The notes below the pieces were generated by a model. That model saw only the letters and a program-made list of their open reading frames with translations, was not told the DNA's origin and did not search any database. From Elephas maximus indicus (Eukaryota; Chordata; Mammalia; Proboscidea; Elephantidae), in NCBI RefSeq assembly GCF_024166365.1, contig NC_064822.1, forward strand, positions 100,994,823 through 101,058,822: a stretch of 64,000 nt of DNA, given 5' to 3'. This document shows, in pieces, positions 1 through 11,785 of this stretch (positions are counted from its first letter, which is position 1; each line of letters begins with the position of its first letter). Both the position numbers and the translations under genes were made by a program.

Positions 1-2730
1 CAGGTGAAGTGAAAGACAACACACAGTACAGGAGAGTACAACCATTTAATGTTTTGTGCTGAGTAATTTATCTTTATGTACTGTCTTTTCCTCTTATTCG
101 TTGTAGTTGATTTTTTTTTTCCTCTGAGTCTATTTTTTTCTTGTGTTTTATTTTGATGAGTAGGATTGTTAGTCTCCTTTGTGGTTACCTTAATATTTAC
201 CCCTATTTTTCTAAGTTTAAACCTAACTTTTATTTCTTTATATCACCTTATTTTCCTCTCCATATAAAAGATCTATGACTACATTTCTTAGTTCCTCTTT
301 ATTGTTTTAATGTTGTCTTCTTTTAAATGATGACATTGCTGTTTCCCTGTTTTGAGCATTTTTTAAAATCTTGATTTATTTTTGTGATTCCCCTATCTGG
401 GTTGACAACTGATTGCTCTGTCCAGTGTTCTAGCCTTGGGCTGATATCTGATATTATTGATTTTCTAACCAGAGAATTCCCTTTACTATTTCTTGTAGTT
501 TTGGTTTGGTTTTTATGAATTCCCTAAAATTCTGTTTATCTGGAAATGTCCTAATTTTTGCCTTCATATCTGAGAAACAGTTTTGCTGGATATGTGATTC
601 TTGGCTGGCAATTTTTTTCCTTCAGTACTTTATGTATGTTATCCCACTGCCTTCTTGCCTGCGTGGTTTCTGCTGAGTAGTCTGAGCTTATTCTTATTAT
701 CCCTCCTTTGTAGATGACTTTTCATTTATCCCTATCTGCTCTTAAAATTCTCTGTTTATCTTTGGTTTTGGCAAGTTTGATTATAACATGTTTTGTTTGC
801 TTTCTTTTAAGATCTACTTTATGTGGAGTTCCATGAGCATCTTGAATAGATATCTTCTCATCTTTCACGATATCAGGGAAGTTTTCTGCCAACAAATCTT
901 CAACAATTCTCTCTGTATTTTCTGTTATCCCTCCCTGTTCTGGTACTCCAGTAACTTATAGGTTATTTCTCTTGATAGAGTCCCACATGATTCTTAGGGT
1001 TTCTTCACTTTTTAAAATTCTTTTATCTGATTTTTCTTCAATTATATTGGTGCCAAGTTCTTTACCTTCAATCTCATCAATTCTGCCTTCCCCTTGCTCT
1101 CTTCTGCTCCTCTGACTTTCTATTGTGTCTAATTCTGTAATTTTATTGTTAATCTTCTGAATTTCTAATTGCTGTCTCTCTAAAGATTTTTGCAGCTTAT
1201 TAAGTTTTTCATTATGTTCTTGAATAACCTTTTTAATTTCTTGAACTGCTTTATCTGTGTGTTCTTTGGCTTGTTTTGTGTATTGCCTGATCTCCTTTCT
1301 GATTTCATTCCTGATGTCTTGAAAAGTTTGTATATTAATCTTTTGTATTCTGTTTTTTTTTTTTTTGTATCCAGTAATTCCAGGAAGGCATTTTCATCCG
1401 GAAGATCCCTTTATTCTTTGTTTTGAGAGCTTGTTGCAGTGATCATAGTCTATTTCTTTATGTGATTTGATATTGACTGTTGTCTCTGTGCCATCTATAA
1501 GTTATTGTATTAGTTTATTTATGTTTGTTTACTATATCCTAGCTTTTTGCTTTGTTTTGTTTTGATATGTTCAGATAGGTTGCTTAAGTGAGCTAGCTTG
1601 ATTATTTTCACCTTTGAATCTCTAATTTCCTGTCACCAGATGGCTAGAGCTGTTAACAGGTATACGAGCCTATGAATCTATTCACTTTCCTTGCATGGAT
1701 TCAGCTCAGGTGCCGAGGTCATCAAGTGTGTGATACAGGCTCTGTCCTACAGTGTTAGAGGGGCAGGGGTGATTGGTGTAGGTTCCAGTATCTGGTTGCA
1801 GCAGGGAGTCACACTTTGAACAAGGCAGGGAGCTGACAACCATCTCCCGAGTGTCTGTGAGGAAAGCACATCCCTGTTCCCAAGAACGCACAGGTAGGTG
1901 CATTCCACAGAAGGATCTTGGGCACCCAGTGTTTTTGATTGTAAGGACTGGGAAGTACCAGTTATCCTTGGACCCCAGTCACAGGTGGCTGGGTGACCTG
2001 AGTGGAGCCACTAGTCCTTAGGCCCCTGATGTGGGTAGGTGAGGATCCTGTTTAGCAGGCAAAGTGGTGTCAAATATCAAACACCCACCTCTCCACTGCA
2101 CAGCTGAAACAGTTGCAGTCTGCCAACAAGGGCCTATTCTCCTGAAATAGGTTCATGCAGGGGGGGAAAGGTATTCAAAGTGCATGGACCATTTATCCCT
2201 GGACAGGAGCCGCTTCTGTCCTGACCTCCCCAGATTAGTGGAGCTGGCAGATTATATTTTCCCCAGTAGTGAATTTATTCCTTCTCCAAGGCCAGAAAAA
2301 TGGTTCAGGAGGCACAATAGGACCTATCATAGGCCCAGGGAAATCAACAGCCACTGAAGCCAGCTTCGGGGCTGGCGCGTGGTAAAATAAATGCAAGTAC
2401 TTAGCTTTTGCTGAGAGCACCATTCTTCTCTGGTTCCGGAGGTGTAGTAGGCTGTGGGGTTGGCTGTTTCTCCCTGAGGAAACTGTGAACGAATGCTACC
2501 ACCAGCCCACCACAGCCTGAGGGTTTCCAGTGATTCAGGTCTGGCAACTCCTCTCTGCTTCTGAACCGTCTCTCCCTCCCCCTGCTGCTCAGTTCATTTT
2601 CTAACCTTGCCTTTGATGTTCAGGGCTTCTAACTTGTCATAAATGTAATTGTTTCCCTTGTTTTTTAGGTCTTTGTTGTAAGAGGAGTCACCAGAAGCGT
2701 CTTACTACTCCACCATCTTGGCCCTGCCTC
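1..2730 (-). mobile_element. L1 retrotransposon, 5' part (5' UTR and ORF1), cut by window edge
   Basis: Antisense L1. The 5' end is near 2725-2730, where CCACCATCTTGG (2710-2721) matches the 5' end of the second antisense L1 (36450-36461). A GC-rich 5' UTR fills about 1630-2700. Remnants of ORF1 (coiled-coil region, then the C-terminal segment with the CCAGCAAAAC-type motif at about 577-600) read on the minus strand. The element continues toward its 3' end beyond position 1. Frames are broken. Confidence 0.85.
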
Positions 2731-2835
2731 CCTATTTGTAAGCTTTTAAGAGGTGAAATGAAAAGAATGGAACACAAAATAAAAGATAAGATAGTAGAAG
2801 CAGCTAAACTGGGGTAAATCAAGTTCCCTCAGCTT

Positions 2836-3016
2836 TAGCAGTGGTTCTCAACCTTTAGTATGCACCAGAATTAGCTAGGAAGCCTGTTGAATATGCAGAT
2901 TTCTGGGCTCCACCACATTATTTAATGGGGGGGGGCAGGAATCTACATTTTTAAAAGACACACAAGTACTCTGATTCAGGTGGTCCATACATCATTCTTT
3001 GAAAAACGCTGAGCAA
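2836..3016 (+). repeat. MER5A-like hAT-Charlie MITE
   Basis: CAGTGGTTCTCAACCTTTAG at the left, a core with GCACCAGAATTAGCTAGGA, TTTCTGGGCTCCACC and GATTCAGGTGGTC, and a right end with GAAAAACGCTGAGC match the MER5A pattern of short nonautonomous hAT elements. It is old and diverged. A second copy is at 44205-44386. Confidence 0.7.
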
Positions 3017-3654
3017 TGCTAGAAGAGGTTGATGTCTGTAGACTCTAGCGTAGCAGGCTAGATTTCCTCAGGTAGTGAAACTTCAGAAAGGGTTGAGAGA
3101 CAAGCCTGAACTGAGAATCTTTGGAACCCATCTTTGCTTTGGGGCTTGCGTATTATCTTACTCCCTGTGGATTATATCAACAGCAGTCAGTCAGGACAAG
3201 TTGGGGAGCAAACAATAACACTCTACACACACATAGACACACACATCTATGATTTGTGGACTCATGAATGTCTTCCACAAACATACACTGAGATGCTTAT
3301 TTCCTTATTAGCGTAGGCTTTCTTTAGTTACATCTGTGAATGAATTCTTGACTTCTCTTACTTTCTTCATACCTGGGCCACTCTCCAAACTATAACCAGG
3401 ACTGACAAGCATTCTCTCAGATAAGCCTTACATTGTTCCATGATTGGGAGGGGGGTTTCTGGCATTTTCCTCCTTTCCCTGCCCTTGCCTCTGCCTCTAC
3501 TAGATCGTAGGTCCATTGAGGTAGACCCCACCTATAAGCTCTGACCTGGCCCAGTTCCTGATCTCATTTCACCTGAGTATAGCCGAAAGTAAACACACTT
3601 AGATTTCTCTCCCAAACCAGTAGAATCTAATATAAATTAAACCTCTTTCCATTC
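3017..3654. other. Unclassified intergenic sequence
   Basis: No repeat family or gene recognised. A short CA-rich stretch near 3222-3250 is the only simple structure. It separates the MER5A-like copy from the long L2. Confidence 0.4.
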
Positions 3655-4232
3655 ATTGAACCATAGATATTTGAGTGCCTACAATGTACCAGGCACTGTT
3701 CTAGGCACTTGGAATACATCAGTGAACAAAACAGAAAGATCCTTCCTCTTCTAGAGCTTACCTTCTAGCAGGGGAGACAGAGAACAAACAAACATAATTA
3801 AGTTGGTGAGTGCTATGGAATGTACAGGGGATGTGTCAGTGTGAGTAAGTTGCTGTATTCCAGAGGGTTGTCAGGGTAAGCCTTACTGAGAAAATGAGAA
3901 TCGAGAAAAGATTTAAAGGAAGGGAGGAGATAACACAAGAGGGTATTTGTGGGAAGAGCACTCTAGCCAGAGGGATGAGCTAGAGTAAAGACGGGGGTAC
4001 CTGGCATGTTCAAGGAACAGTCAGGAGGCCAATGTAGCTGGGGCAGTTTGAGCAAGGGAGATAATACAAGGACATAATATCAGAGGTAATAATGAGGAAA
4101 GTTAAGAATACCTCCAACTCTTTTGTCTGAGCTACTAGAAAATTGAAGTTGACATTAACTGAGACAGGAAGGGCACGTTTGGGGAAGAGTGGGAATCAAG
4201 AGGTTGGTTTTGGAAATGCTGTCAGAAATCCA

Positions 4233-4432
4233 AGGAGTCTGGTGGTGCAGTAGTTCAGTGCTCAGCCATTAGCTGAAAGGTTAGTGGTCCAATCCACCAG
4301 TTGCTCTGCAGGGGAAAGATGCAGCAGTCTGCTTCCATAAAGATTACAACCTTGGAAATTCTACAGGGTAGTTTTACTCTGTCCTATAGCGTTACTATGA
4401 GTCTGAGCTGACTTCATGGCAATGGGTTTAAC
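4233..4432 (+). repeat. AfroSINE copy inside L2
   Basis: Begins with a tRNA-like head (TCTGGTGGTGCAGTAGTTCAG), contains the variant with GATGCAGCAGTCTGCTTCC between head and tail, and ends with the GTCCTATAGCGTTACTATGA tail and GCAATGGGTTT. It is diverged, so an old copy. Confidence 0.85.
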
Positions 4433-4635
4433 AGACATACAATTGAAGATATTGAGTAGGCAGTTGACCATATGAGCTTGGAGTGTAAGAGAGATATAAA
4501 TATGTGAGCCATCAGCATATAGATTTTATTTAAAGACATGGGACTGCTTGAGGTTATCAAGATGTAAATAAAGAAAAGGTTAAAAGTTGGAGTCCTGGGG
4601 CACTCCTACAATAAGAGTTGAGTTAAGAGAAGCAA

Positions 4636-5390
4636 ATAGCAACAAAATAAAACAAAACAAAAAAACTTGAGGAATAATGTTCTATATCGTAGTTGGGCAA
4701 GTAGCATCTGGGGTCTTAAATGCATGTAAGTGGCCATCCAAGATACAATTATTGGTGTCTTCCTGCCTGGAGCCTAGGAAAGTGAAGGAAACAAAAGACT
4801 CAAGGAAGAAATAAGTCCACAGGACTAACGGCCCACATGAACCACAGCTTCTTTTAGCCTGAGACCAGAAGAAGTAGACGATGCCCAACTGCCACTACCC
4901 ACTGTTCTAACCAGGGACACAGTAAAAAGTCCCAGTTAGAATGGGAGAAAAATGTAGAACAAAACTCAAATAAATAAAAAAAGACCAAACTTACTAGACT
5001 GATACAGACTAGAGGAACCCCCAAGACTATTGCCCTGAGATATACTTTTAACCTGCAATTGAAGCCACTCTTAGATGTCACCTTTTAGCCAAATGATAGA
5101 TTGGCCTAAAAAGTAAGCAATTACACCCATGAAGAATGTGCTTCTTTAAACAATCAACTATATGAGACCAAACGCTCAACATTTATCCAAAAGCAAAATG
5201 AGAAGACAAAGAGGGAGAGGAAAACTGGATGGATGGAAATGGGGCAGGCAGAATGAAAATGGTGTGAGTGCTATACATTTTGGGGACTGTAACCAATGTG
5301 ATGGAACAATTTGTGTATAAATTGTTGAATGGGAATCTAATTTGCTGTGTAAAATTTCATCTAAAACACAATAAAAAAAAAAAAACTGAG
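4636..5390 (+). mobile_element. 5'-truncated L1 3' UTR insertion in L2, with target-site duplication
   Basis: An L1 3' UTR in sense orientation: the GGCATCTGGGGTCTTAAA-like motif, the GAGAAAAATGTAGAACAAA core and a terminal CACAATAAAAAAAAAA signal plus tail. The flanking repeat GAGAAGCAA is present at 4627-4635 and 5391-5399, and the L2 is continuous across it. Only the noncoding tail was copied. Confidence 0.8.
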
Positions 5391-5963
5391 GAGAAGCAAC
5401 CAGAGAATTGAATGAAAACCAAGAGAATGTGGTATGCTGGGAGAGTATTAAGGAAGAGGAAGAGATCAACAGTATCATATGCTGTTGACAGGTCAAGGAC
5501 AGAGGACTGACCATAGTAATTAGCAACACGGAGTTCATTGGTGACCGTGACAAAAGCAGTTTCAGTGGGGTTGTGGGGGTAAAACATGATTGGAGTAGGT
5601 TTAATGGAATAGAAGGAAAGTAATTAGACAGTAAATACAGACACTTCTTTCTAATAATCTTGCAGCAAATGGAAAGGAAAGTAGCTGACAGCTGGAAGTC
5701 AGCTACTGGCTGCAGCAGTAGCTGACCAGTGGTTTTAAGAGGTATTGTTATTGTTGTTTTTAAAATGGAAGGAATATAAACATGCCTGTGTGGCTGATGA
5801 CAATGATCCAATAGAGAGAGAAGAATTGATGTGGGGAGACAAAATAAAATTATTAAAGCAATGTCCTCCATTAGATGAGAGGGCTTGGGGTCTAATCTAC
5901 AAGTTCAGAGACTGGCTTTATATAGGGTATGGATAATTCATCTATAGTAACAAGTAGGAAAAC

Positions 5964-8900
5964 CGTCATGTGTTTGTCATACTGTGGGGGCCTGCATGTT
6001 CCTGTGATGCTGGAGGCTATGACACCAGTATTCAAATACCAACAGGGTCACCAATGGTGGACAGGTTTCAGGGGAGCTTCCAGACTAAAACAGACTAGGA
6101 AGAAGGATCTGGTGGTCTAATTCTCAAAAAAAAAAAAAAAAAGCCAGTGAAAACATTATGAATAGCAGCAGAACACTGTCTGATACAGTGCTGGAAGATG
6201 AGCCCCTCAGGTCAGAAGGCACTCAAAAGACAATTGGGGAAGAGCTGCTTCTTCAAAGTAGAGTCAACCCTAAATATGTGGATGGTGTCAAGCTTTCGGG
6301 ACCGTCATTTGATGATGTGGCATGACTCAAAATGGGAAGAAACAGCTGCCACCATACATTAATAATCAGAACGTGGAGTGTAAGAATTATGAATCTAGGA
6401 AAATTGAAAATCGTCAAAAATGAAATGGAACACGTAAAGATCAATATCATTAGTGAGCTGAAATGGACTGGAATTAGCCATTCTGAATCAGACAATCATA
6501 TGGTCTACTATCACGGGAATGACAAACTGAAGAGAAATGGCCTCACCTTCATTCAATGAGGACGTATCAAGATCTATTCTAAAGTACAATGCTGTCGGTG
6601 ATAGAATTATAAAGGAAGACCAGTTAATACGACTATTGCTCAGAATTATCCACCAACCACTAAGGCCAGAGATGAAGAAATTGAAGATTTTTACCAACTT
6701 CTGCAGTCTGAAATTGACCAAACATGCAATCAGGATGAATTGATAATTACTGGTGATTGGAATTTGAAAGTTGGAAACAAAGAAGGATCAGCAGTTGAAA
6801 AACATGGCTTTGGTGATAGAAATGATGCTGAAGATCACATGATTGAATTTTGCAAGACAAATGACTTCTTCATTGCAAATACCTTTTTCCACCAGCATAA
6901 ACAGCAACTATACACATGGACCTTGCCAGATGGAATACACAGTAATCAAATCGACTACCTCTGTGGAAAGAGATGATGGAAAGCTCAATATCATCAGTCA
7001 GAACAAGGCCAGGGACTGACAGCTGATCAGACCATCAATTACTCACATGCTAGTTCAAGTTGAGAGAGAAGAAAATTAGAACAAGTTTATGAGAGCCAAA
7101 ATATGACCTTGAGTATATCCCACCCGAATTTAGAGACCGTCTCAAGAATAGATTTGGTGGGTTGAACACTAACATTGGAAGATCAGACAAGTTGTGGAAT
7201 GACATCAAGGACATCATACATGAAGAAAGCAAGAGGTCATTAAAAAGACAGTTAAGAAAGAAAAGACCAAAATGGATGTCAGAAGAGACTCTGAAACTTG
7301 CTCTTGAGTGTAGAGTAGCTAAAATGAATGGAGGAAATGATGAATTAAAAGAGCTGAACAGAAGATTTCAAATGGATGCTCGAGAAGAAAGAGTAAAGAA
7401 TTATAATGACAGGTGCAAAGACTAGGAGTTAGAAAACCGAAAAGAAAGAACACACTTGGCATTTCTCAGGTTGAAAGAACTAAAGAAAATATTCAAGCTT
7501 ACAGTTGCAATAGTGAAGGATTTTATGGGCAAAATACTGAATGATGCAGGAAGCAGCAAAAGAAAATGGAAGAAATACACAGAGTCAACCTACCACCCTA
7601 CCAAAAAGAATTTCAGGAAGTAGCATATGATCAAGAACCAACGGTAAGGAAGGAAGAGGCCCAAGCTGTACTGAAGGCACTGGCAAAAAACAAGGCTCCA
7701 GGAATTGACAGAATACCAATTAAGATGTTTCAACAAATGTATGCAGTGCTGGAAGTGCTCACTCATCAATGCCAAGAAATTTGGAAGATGGCTACCTGGT
7801 CAATTGACTGGAAGAGTCCATATCTGTACCCATTCCAAAGAAAGGTGATCCAACAGAATGTGGAAATTATCAAACAATATCATTAATATCTCATGTAAGG
7901 AAAATTTTGCTGAAGACCATTCAAAAGTGTCTATAGCAGTCCATTGACAGGGAACTGCCAGAAATTCAACCTGAATTCAGAAGAGGATGTGGAACAAGGG
8001 ATATCATTGCTGATGTCAGATGGATCTTGGCTAAAAGCAGAAAATGCCCAAAAGATGTTTACCTGTGTTTCATTGACTATGCAAAGGCATTTGACTGCGT
8101 GGATCAGAACAAATTAAGGATAATGTTTTGATAGTGGGAATTCCAGAACACTTAATTGTGCTCATGAGGAACCTGTGCATAGACAAGAGGTAGTCATTTG
8201 AACAGAACAAGGGAATACCACATGGTTTAAAGTCAGGAAAGGTGTGCGTCAGGATTGTATCCTTTCACCATACCTATTCAATCTGTACACTGAGCAAATA
8301 ATCCAAGAAGCTGGACTATATGAAGAAGAAGGGGGCATCAAGATTGGAGGAAGACTCATTAACAACCTGCGTTATGCAGATGACACAACCTTTCTTGCTG
8401 AAAGTGAAGAGGACTTGAAGCATTTACTGAAAATGAAGGACTACAGCCTTCAGTATAGATTACACCTTAACATAAAGAAAACAAAAATCCTCGCAAGTGG
8501 ACCAATAAGCTACAGAATGATAAACAGAGAAAAATCTAAGTTGTCAAGGATTTAATTTTACTTGGTCACAATCAACGCCCATGGAAGCAGCAGTCAAGAA
8601 ATGAAACGACCCATTGCATTGGGCAAATCTGCTGCAAAATACCTTTTTTCAAGTGTTAAACAGCAAAGATGTCACTTTAAGGACTAAGGTGGGCCTGATC
8701 CATGCCATGATATTTTCAATTACCTCAGGCGCATGTGAAAGCTGGACAACGCATAAAGAAGATCAAACAAGAATTTGACACCTTTGAATTATGGTTTGGT
8801 GAAGAATATTGCATATACCACAGACTGCCAAAAGAATGAACAAATCTGTCTTGGAAGAATTACAGCCAGTATGCTCCTTAGAGGCAAAGATGGTGAAACT

Positions 8901-9130
8901 TCGTCCCACATACTTTGGACATGCAATCAGGAGGGACCAGTCCTTGGAGAAGGACACCATGCTTGGTAAAGTAGAGGGTCAGTGAAAAAGAGGAAGACCC
9001 TGAACAAGATGGATTGACGCAGCAGCTGCAACAATGGGCTCAAATAGCAATGAATGTGAGGATGGTGTAGGATCAGGCAGTGTTTCATTCTGTTGTCAGA
9101 GCTGACTCAATGGCACCTAACAAGAGCAAC
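5964..9130 (+). mobile_element. Nearly full-length RTE-clade LINE (elephant RTE1 type)
   Basis: 3.17 kb flanked by an 8-base duplication AGGAAAAC (5956-5963 and 9131-9138). It encodes, in broken frames, an apurinic endonuclease (about 6332-6976, with ITGDWN and QIDYLCGKR motifs) and a reverse transcriptase (about 7566-8555, with the catalytic YADD at 8373-8384). A C-terminal region runs to about 8970. The 3' end is CTAACAAGAGCAAC-like, and its tail (TGGCACCTAAC) is related to the AfroSINE tail. Frameshifts and stops in every domain mark it as dead. Confidence 0.9.
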
Positions 9131-9744
9131 AGGAAAACTGAGTATGGAGGAGATGATGCTGGTAGTGGGGGGTGGGGAGGTGGTGGTACATGAAATGGTG
9201 TGAGTCTGGGCAAGTTCTTATCTGATTGCTTCAATTTTCTCAGTGAAGTAGAAAGTAAAATCATCAGTTGAGAGTGAAGATGGGGATGAGATTTTGGGGT
9301 TTAAGAAGAGAGATGTGAAACAGTCGTATATAAGGGACCAGTTCACATTTTTGGTTATAAAGTGGGACTTGTCAGGGAGTTTGTGATACTCTCCATTCAC
9401 ACTTAGCTACACAGGTGCAGAGTGGGCTGAGAATTGGATTTAACCCAGGGAAGAAAGAGAAGGCATTCTCAAGAGGAGCTAATTGAAGAGAATTTAATGA
9501 AGGGACAATTTCAAAGATATGGGCAGCATTAAGGCAATCAACAAGGGATAGTAAAGCACCTCAGGGTTAGTAACTGCAGGAAGCCATTATCACCCCAAGG
9601 CTGAAAGGGCAAGGGATAAGAGGAATCACAACCCTGTGAGAGAGGCAGCTGTAGAAGAAGGGTCTCCCAATGAGCTAGGCCTTAGAGGAACTCAGCCACT
9701 GCCCTACTGCAGCCTGCCCGGGGGGACAAGGGAATTAATTCATT

Positions 9745-9893
9745 AATTTCTCCTGTGGAAGAAAGATGTGACAGTCTGCTTCTGTAAAGATTTATAGCCT
9801 TGGAAACTCTATGGGGCAGTCTACTCTGTCCTATAGGGTCGCTATGAGTCAGAATCGACCCCACAGTGGTGGATTTTGTTTTGTTTTTGGTTC
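9745..9893 (+). repeat. AfroSINE, head missing
   Basis: The body CAGTCTGCTTCTGTAAAGAT and tail GTCCTATAGGGTCGCTATGA are present. The tRNA-like head is absent, either truncated or too diverged. It lies within the L2. Confidence 0.8.
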
Positions 9894-10360
9894 TCTTTCT
9901 CCCCCTGAACTCCACTCTCCTGCTTGGAGCCTCATTGACTTAGCCCAGCTAGTAGCTAAAGAGTAAGGGAGCTTTGCTGAAGCATCTGTAAAGGCCAACC
10001 TTCTCTGGCACAGAGCTGAGTGGAGAGGGATGAAAGGTAGATCTGGAGGAGCAAACAGAGAATTTCCAGCCTGACCAGAGTTATATTTTTTCCAAACAAG
10101 TACAATGAAGTGAGAGAGAGGCAAGGGAGTCAAGAGAATACATAAAGGAGTGATCATGATTGTCTGTGAAATTTAAAGTGGGTAAAGAGCGAAGGGTGAG
10201 AGACAGTAAAATGCAGAGTAATTACCATCTGGTGAGGTTGAAAGCTGGTTGGCAGTCTGGTAACAGAAGGAGTGAGCTCTAGAGATAGGAGGTGCTGGTC
10301 AGAAAGTGGGATGCATGGAACTGAGATTATGGAGCAGTTATTGGTAATGACAGCCCCTAA

Positions 10361-10535
10361 CCCCCCCCCAAAAACCTTCAAACCCATGGCTGTCAAGTCA
10401 ATTCCGACTCATAACGACCCTGTAGGACAGAGTAGAATTGCCCCATAGAGTTTCCAAGGACTGCCTGGCGGGTTCAAACTGCCAACCTCTTGGTTAGCAG
10501 CAGTAGCACTTAACCACTATGCCACCAGGGTTCCC
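10361..10535 (-). repeat. AfroSINE, antisense, with 15-base duplication
   Basis: Reverse-oriented tail (AACCCATGGCTGTCAAGTC) and head (ATGCCACCAGGGTTCCC). The flanking duplication AATGACAGCCCCTAA (10346-10360) and AATGACAGTCCCTAG (10536-10550) matches 13 of 15 bases. A poly-C/A tract at 10360-10376 is the tail remnant. Confidence 0.85.
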
Positions 10536-10540
10536 AATGA

Positions 10541-10741
10541 CAGTCCCTAGATGGTGAAAATGGTTAAGCACTGGACTACTAGCCTAAAGGGTTGGCAATT
10601 TGAACCCACCCAGAGGCACCTCAGAAGACTGGCCTGGTGCTCTGCTTCTGAAAAGTCACAGCCTTGAAAACCCTACGGAGCAGTTCTACTCTGCATTCAT
10701 GAGTTCACCATGAATCAGAATTGACTCCTGGGCAACTAGGA
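10541..10741 (+). repeat. AfroSINE of the long-body subfamily
   Basis: Head CCCTAGATGGTGAAAATGGT, B box GGTTGGCAATTTGAACC, the extended body CACCCAGAGGCACCTCAGAAG and the tail CACCATGAATCAGAATTGAC. It abuts the antisense SINE at 10361-10535, making an inverted pair. Confidence 0.8.
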
Positions 10742-10860
10742 AGAACAATTAGTAATTATAAGGCCTAAATACTACAGTGTGTGTGAGTGGCTGAGGTAGA
10801 GTTGAGGACAAAGTCACTGAAGGAGGGGAGGTCAAAAACTCAGAGGCCAGACCCAGGATC

Positions 10861-11785
10861 TGGTGGCCACTGAGCCCAAGAGTTATTCGCAGACCACCAC
10901 TTAGTGTCATCAGACAGCTGAGTTCTCATGTTGCTCTGTCCACTTGCTGCCTCAATCAGTCTTACTGACTTTTTGCCTCAGTTCTGGTTGCTAAGTTTTA
11001 ACCAGTACTGTACTTAGTACTGTAGTCCCTCCTAGGACTGGAAGCTTCCCCTGGAGTCCAATACTGTGGCCCCGCTGTCTTTGGTGAGGTTTCCTGGGAG
11101 ATACGTACAGTCATCGTACCTGGGAATCACTTCCGATTTCCTGTTGCAGAGTTTCACCACTAGGAGGAACTTGGCCACTTTCCCCTGGACTCCCTAGTTT
11201 TGACAGATAGCTGAATCATGACTGAAGCTGGTAACAGTCCTTGGAGTCTCTCCCATGTACCCACACCTTCAGAGTCAGCCTTGGCAGCTGGGTGGATTCC
11301 TCTAAGAGCCTCTTCTCATGCAGAATCTCTCTACCTCCCTATCTGTTCATGCTGTTATGAGGCCATTATGACTTGAGTCAGAGGACTGAGTTAAGAAAAT
11401 ACACATGAAGGGAGGACCCATACATGGATATAGTAAAACAGGAAGGTACTAATCACATGACAGTCTTTTCAATGATATTGTGTGAATGTCATGTAACTCT
11501 GTATGTTCAACTCAGTCTTCATATCCTGTATACTTAGAGTTTCTTCTCAGAAATATTTGTAAAATACCTTTTGGGTTCACAGCTGAAAACTAAGCACTAT
11601 ATTAACTTTTCTGGCAAAGGAAAATCATATGAGTTATATTGGATATAAAGCAGAAATAGCTTTTCAAACTTACTGTAATTTTTTAAAACTAGAATAATGA
11701 TAAATTTTAAAAGAAAAAAAGAGTGTTAGTGATGACTCAACAGTATGAAATGAAGTACCTTTTCCATGGAGTGTGATGAAATAAA
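10861..11785. other. Unclassified intergenic sequence
   Basis: No gene or repeat is recognised. Composition is mixed, with a more GC-balanced first half (10861-11380) and an AT-rich second half grading into an old L1. Confidence 0.35.

Larger units (their letters stand above)
3655..10860 (-). mobile_element. Long L2 LINE, interrupted by four or more later insertions
   Basis: The 3' end at about 3655 reads (antisense) as the standard L2 tail: TGAGTGCCTACAATGTACCAGGCACTG..., then a body with regions near 3900-4230 and 4440-4626. It resumes after each insertion (5391-5955, 9139-9745, 9895-10345, 10740-10860). Minus-strand translation of 5357-5587 shows a CR1/L2 reverse-transcriptase segment (TETAFVTVTNEL, then DLSTAYDTVDL). 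The L2-derived length is roughly 2.4 kb, most of an L2. All frames are decayed. Confidence 0.75.

Noticed and set aside
5176..5871. 231-residue open frame on the minus strand
   Set aside because: It starts in the L1 3' UTR insertion and runs into decayed L2 reverse transcriptase (TETAFVTVTNEL region in the overlapping frame). It is not a host gene.
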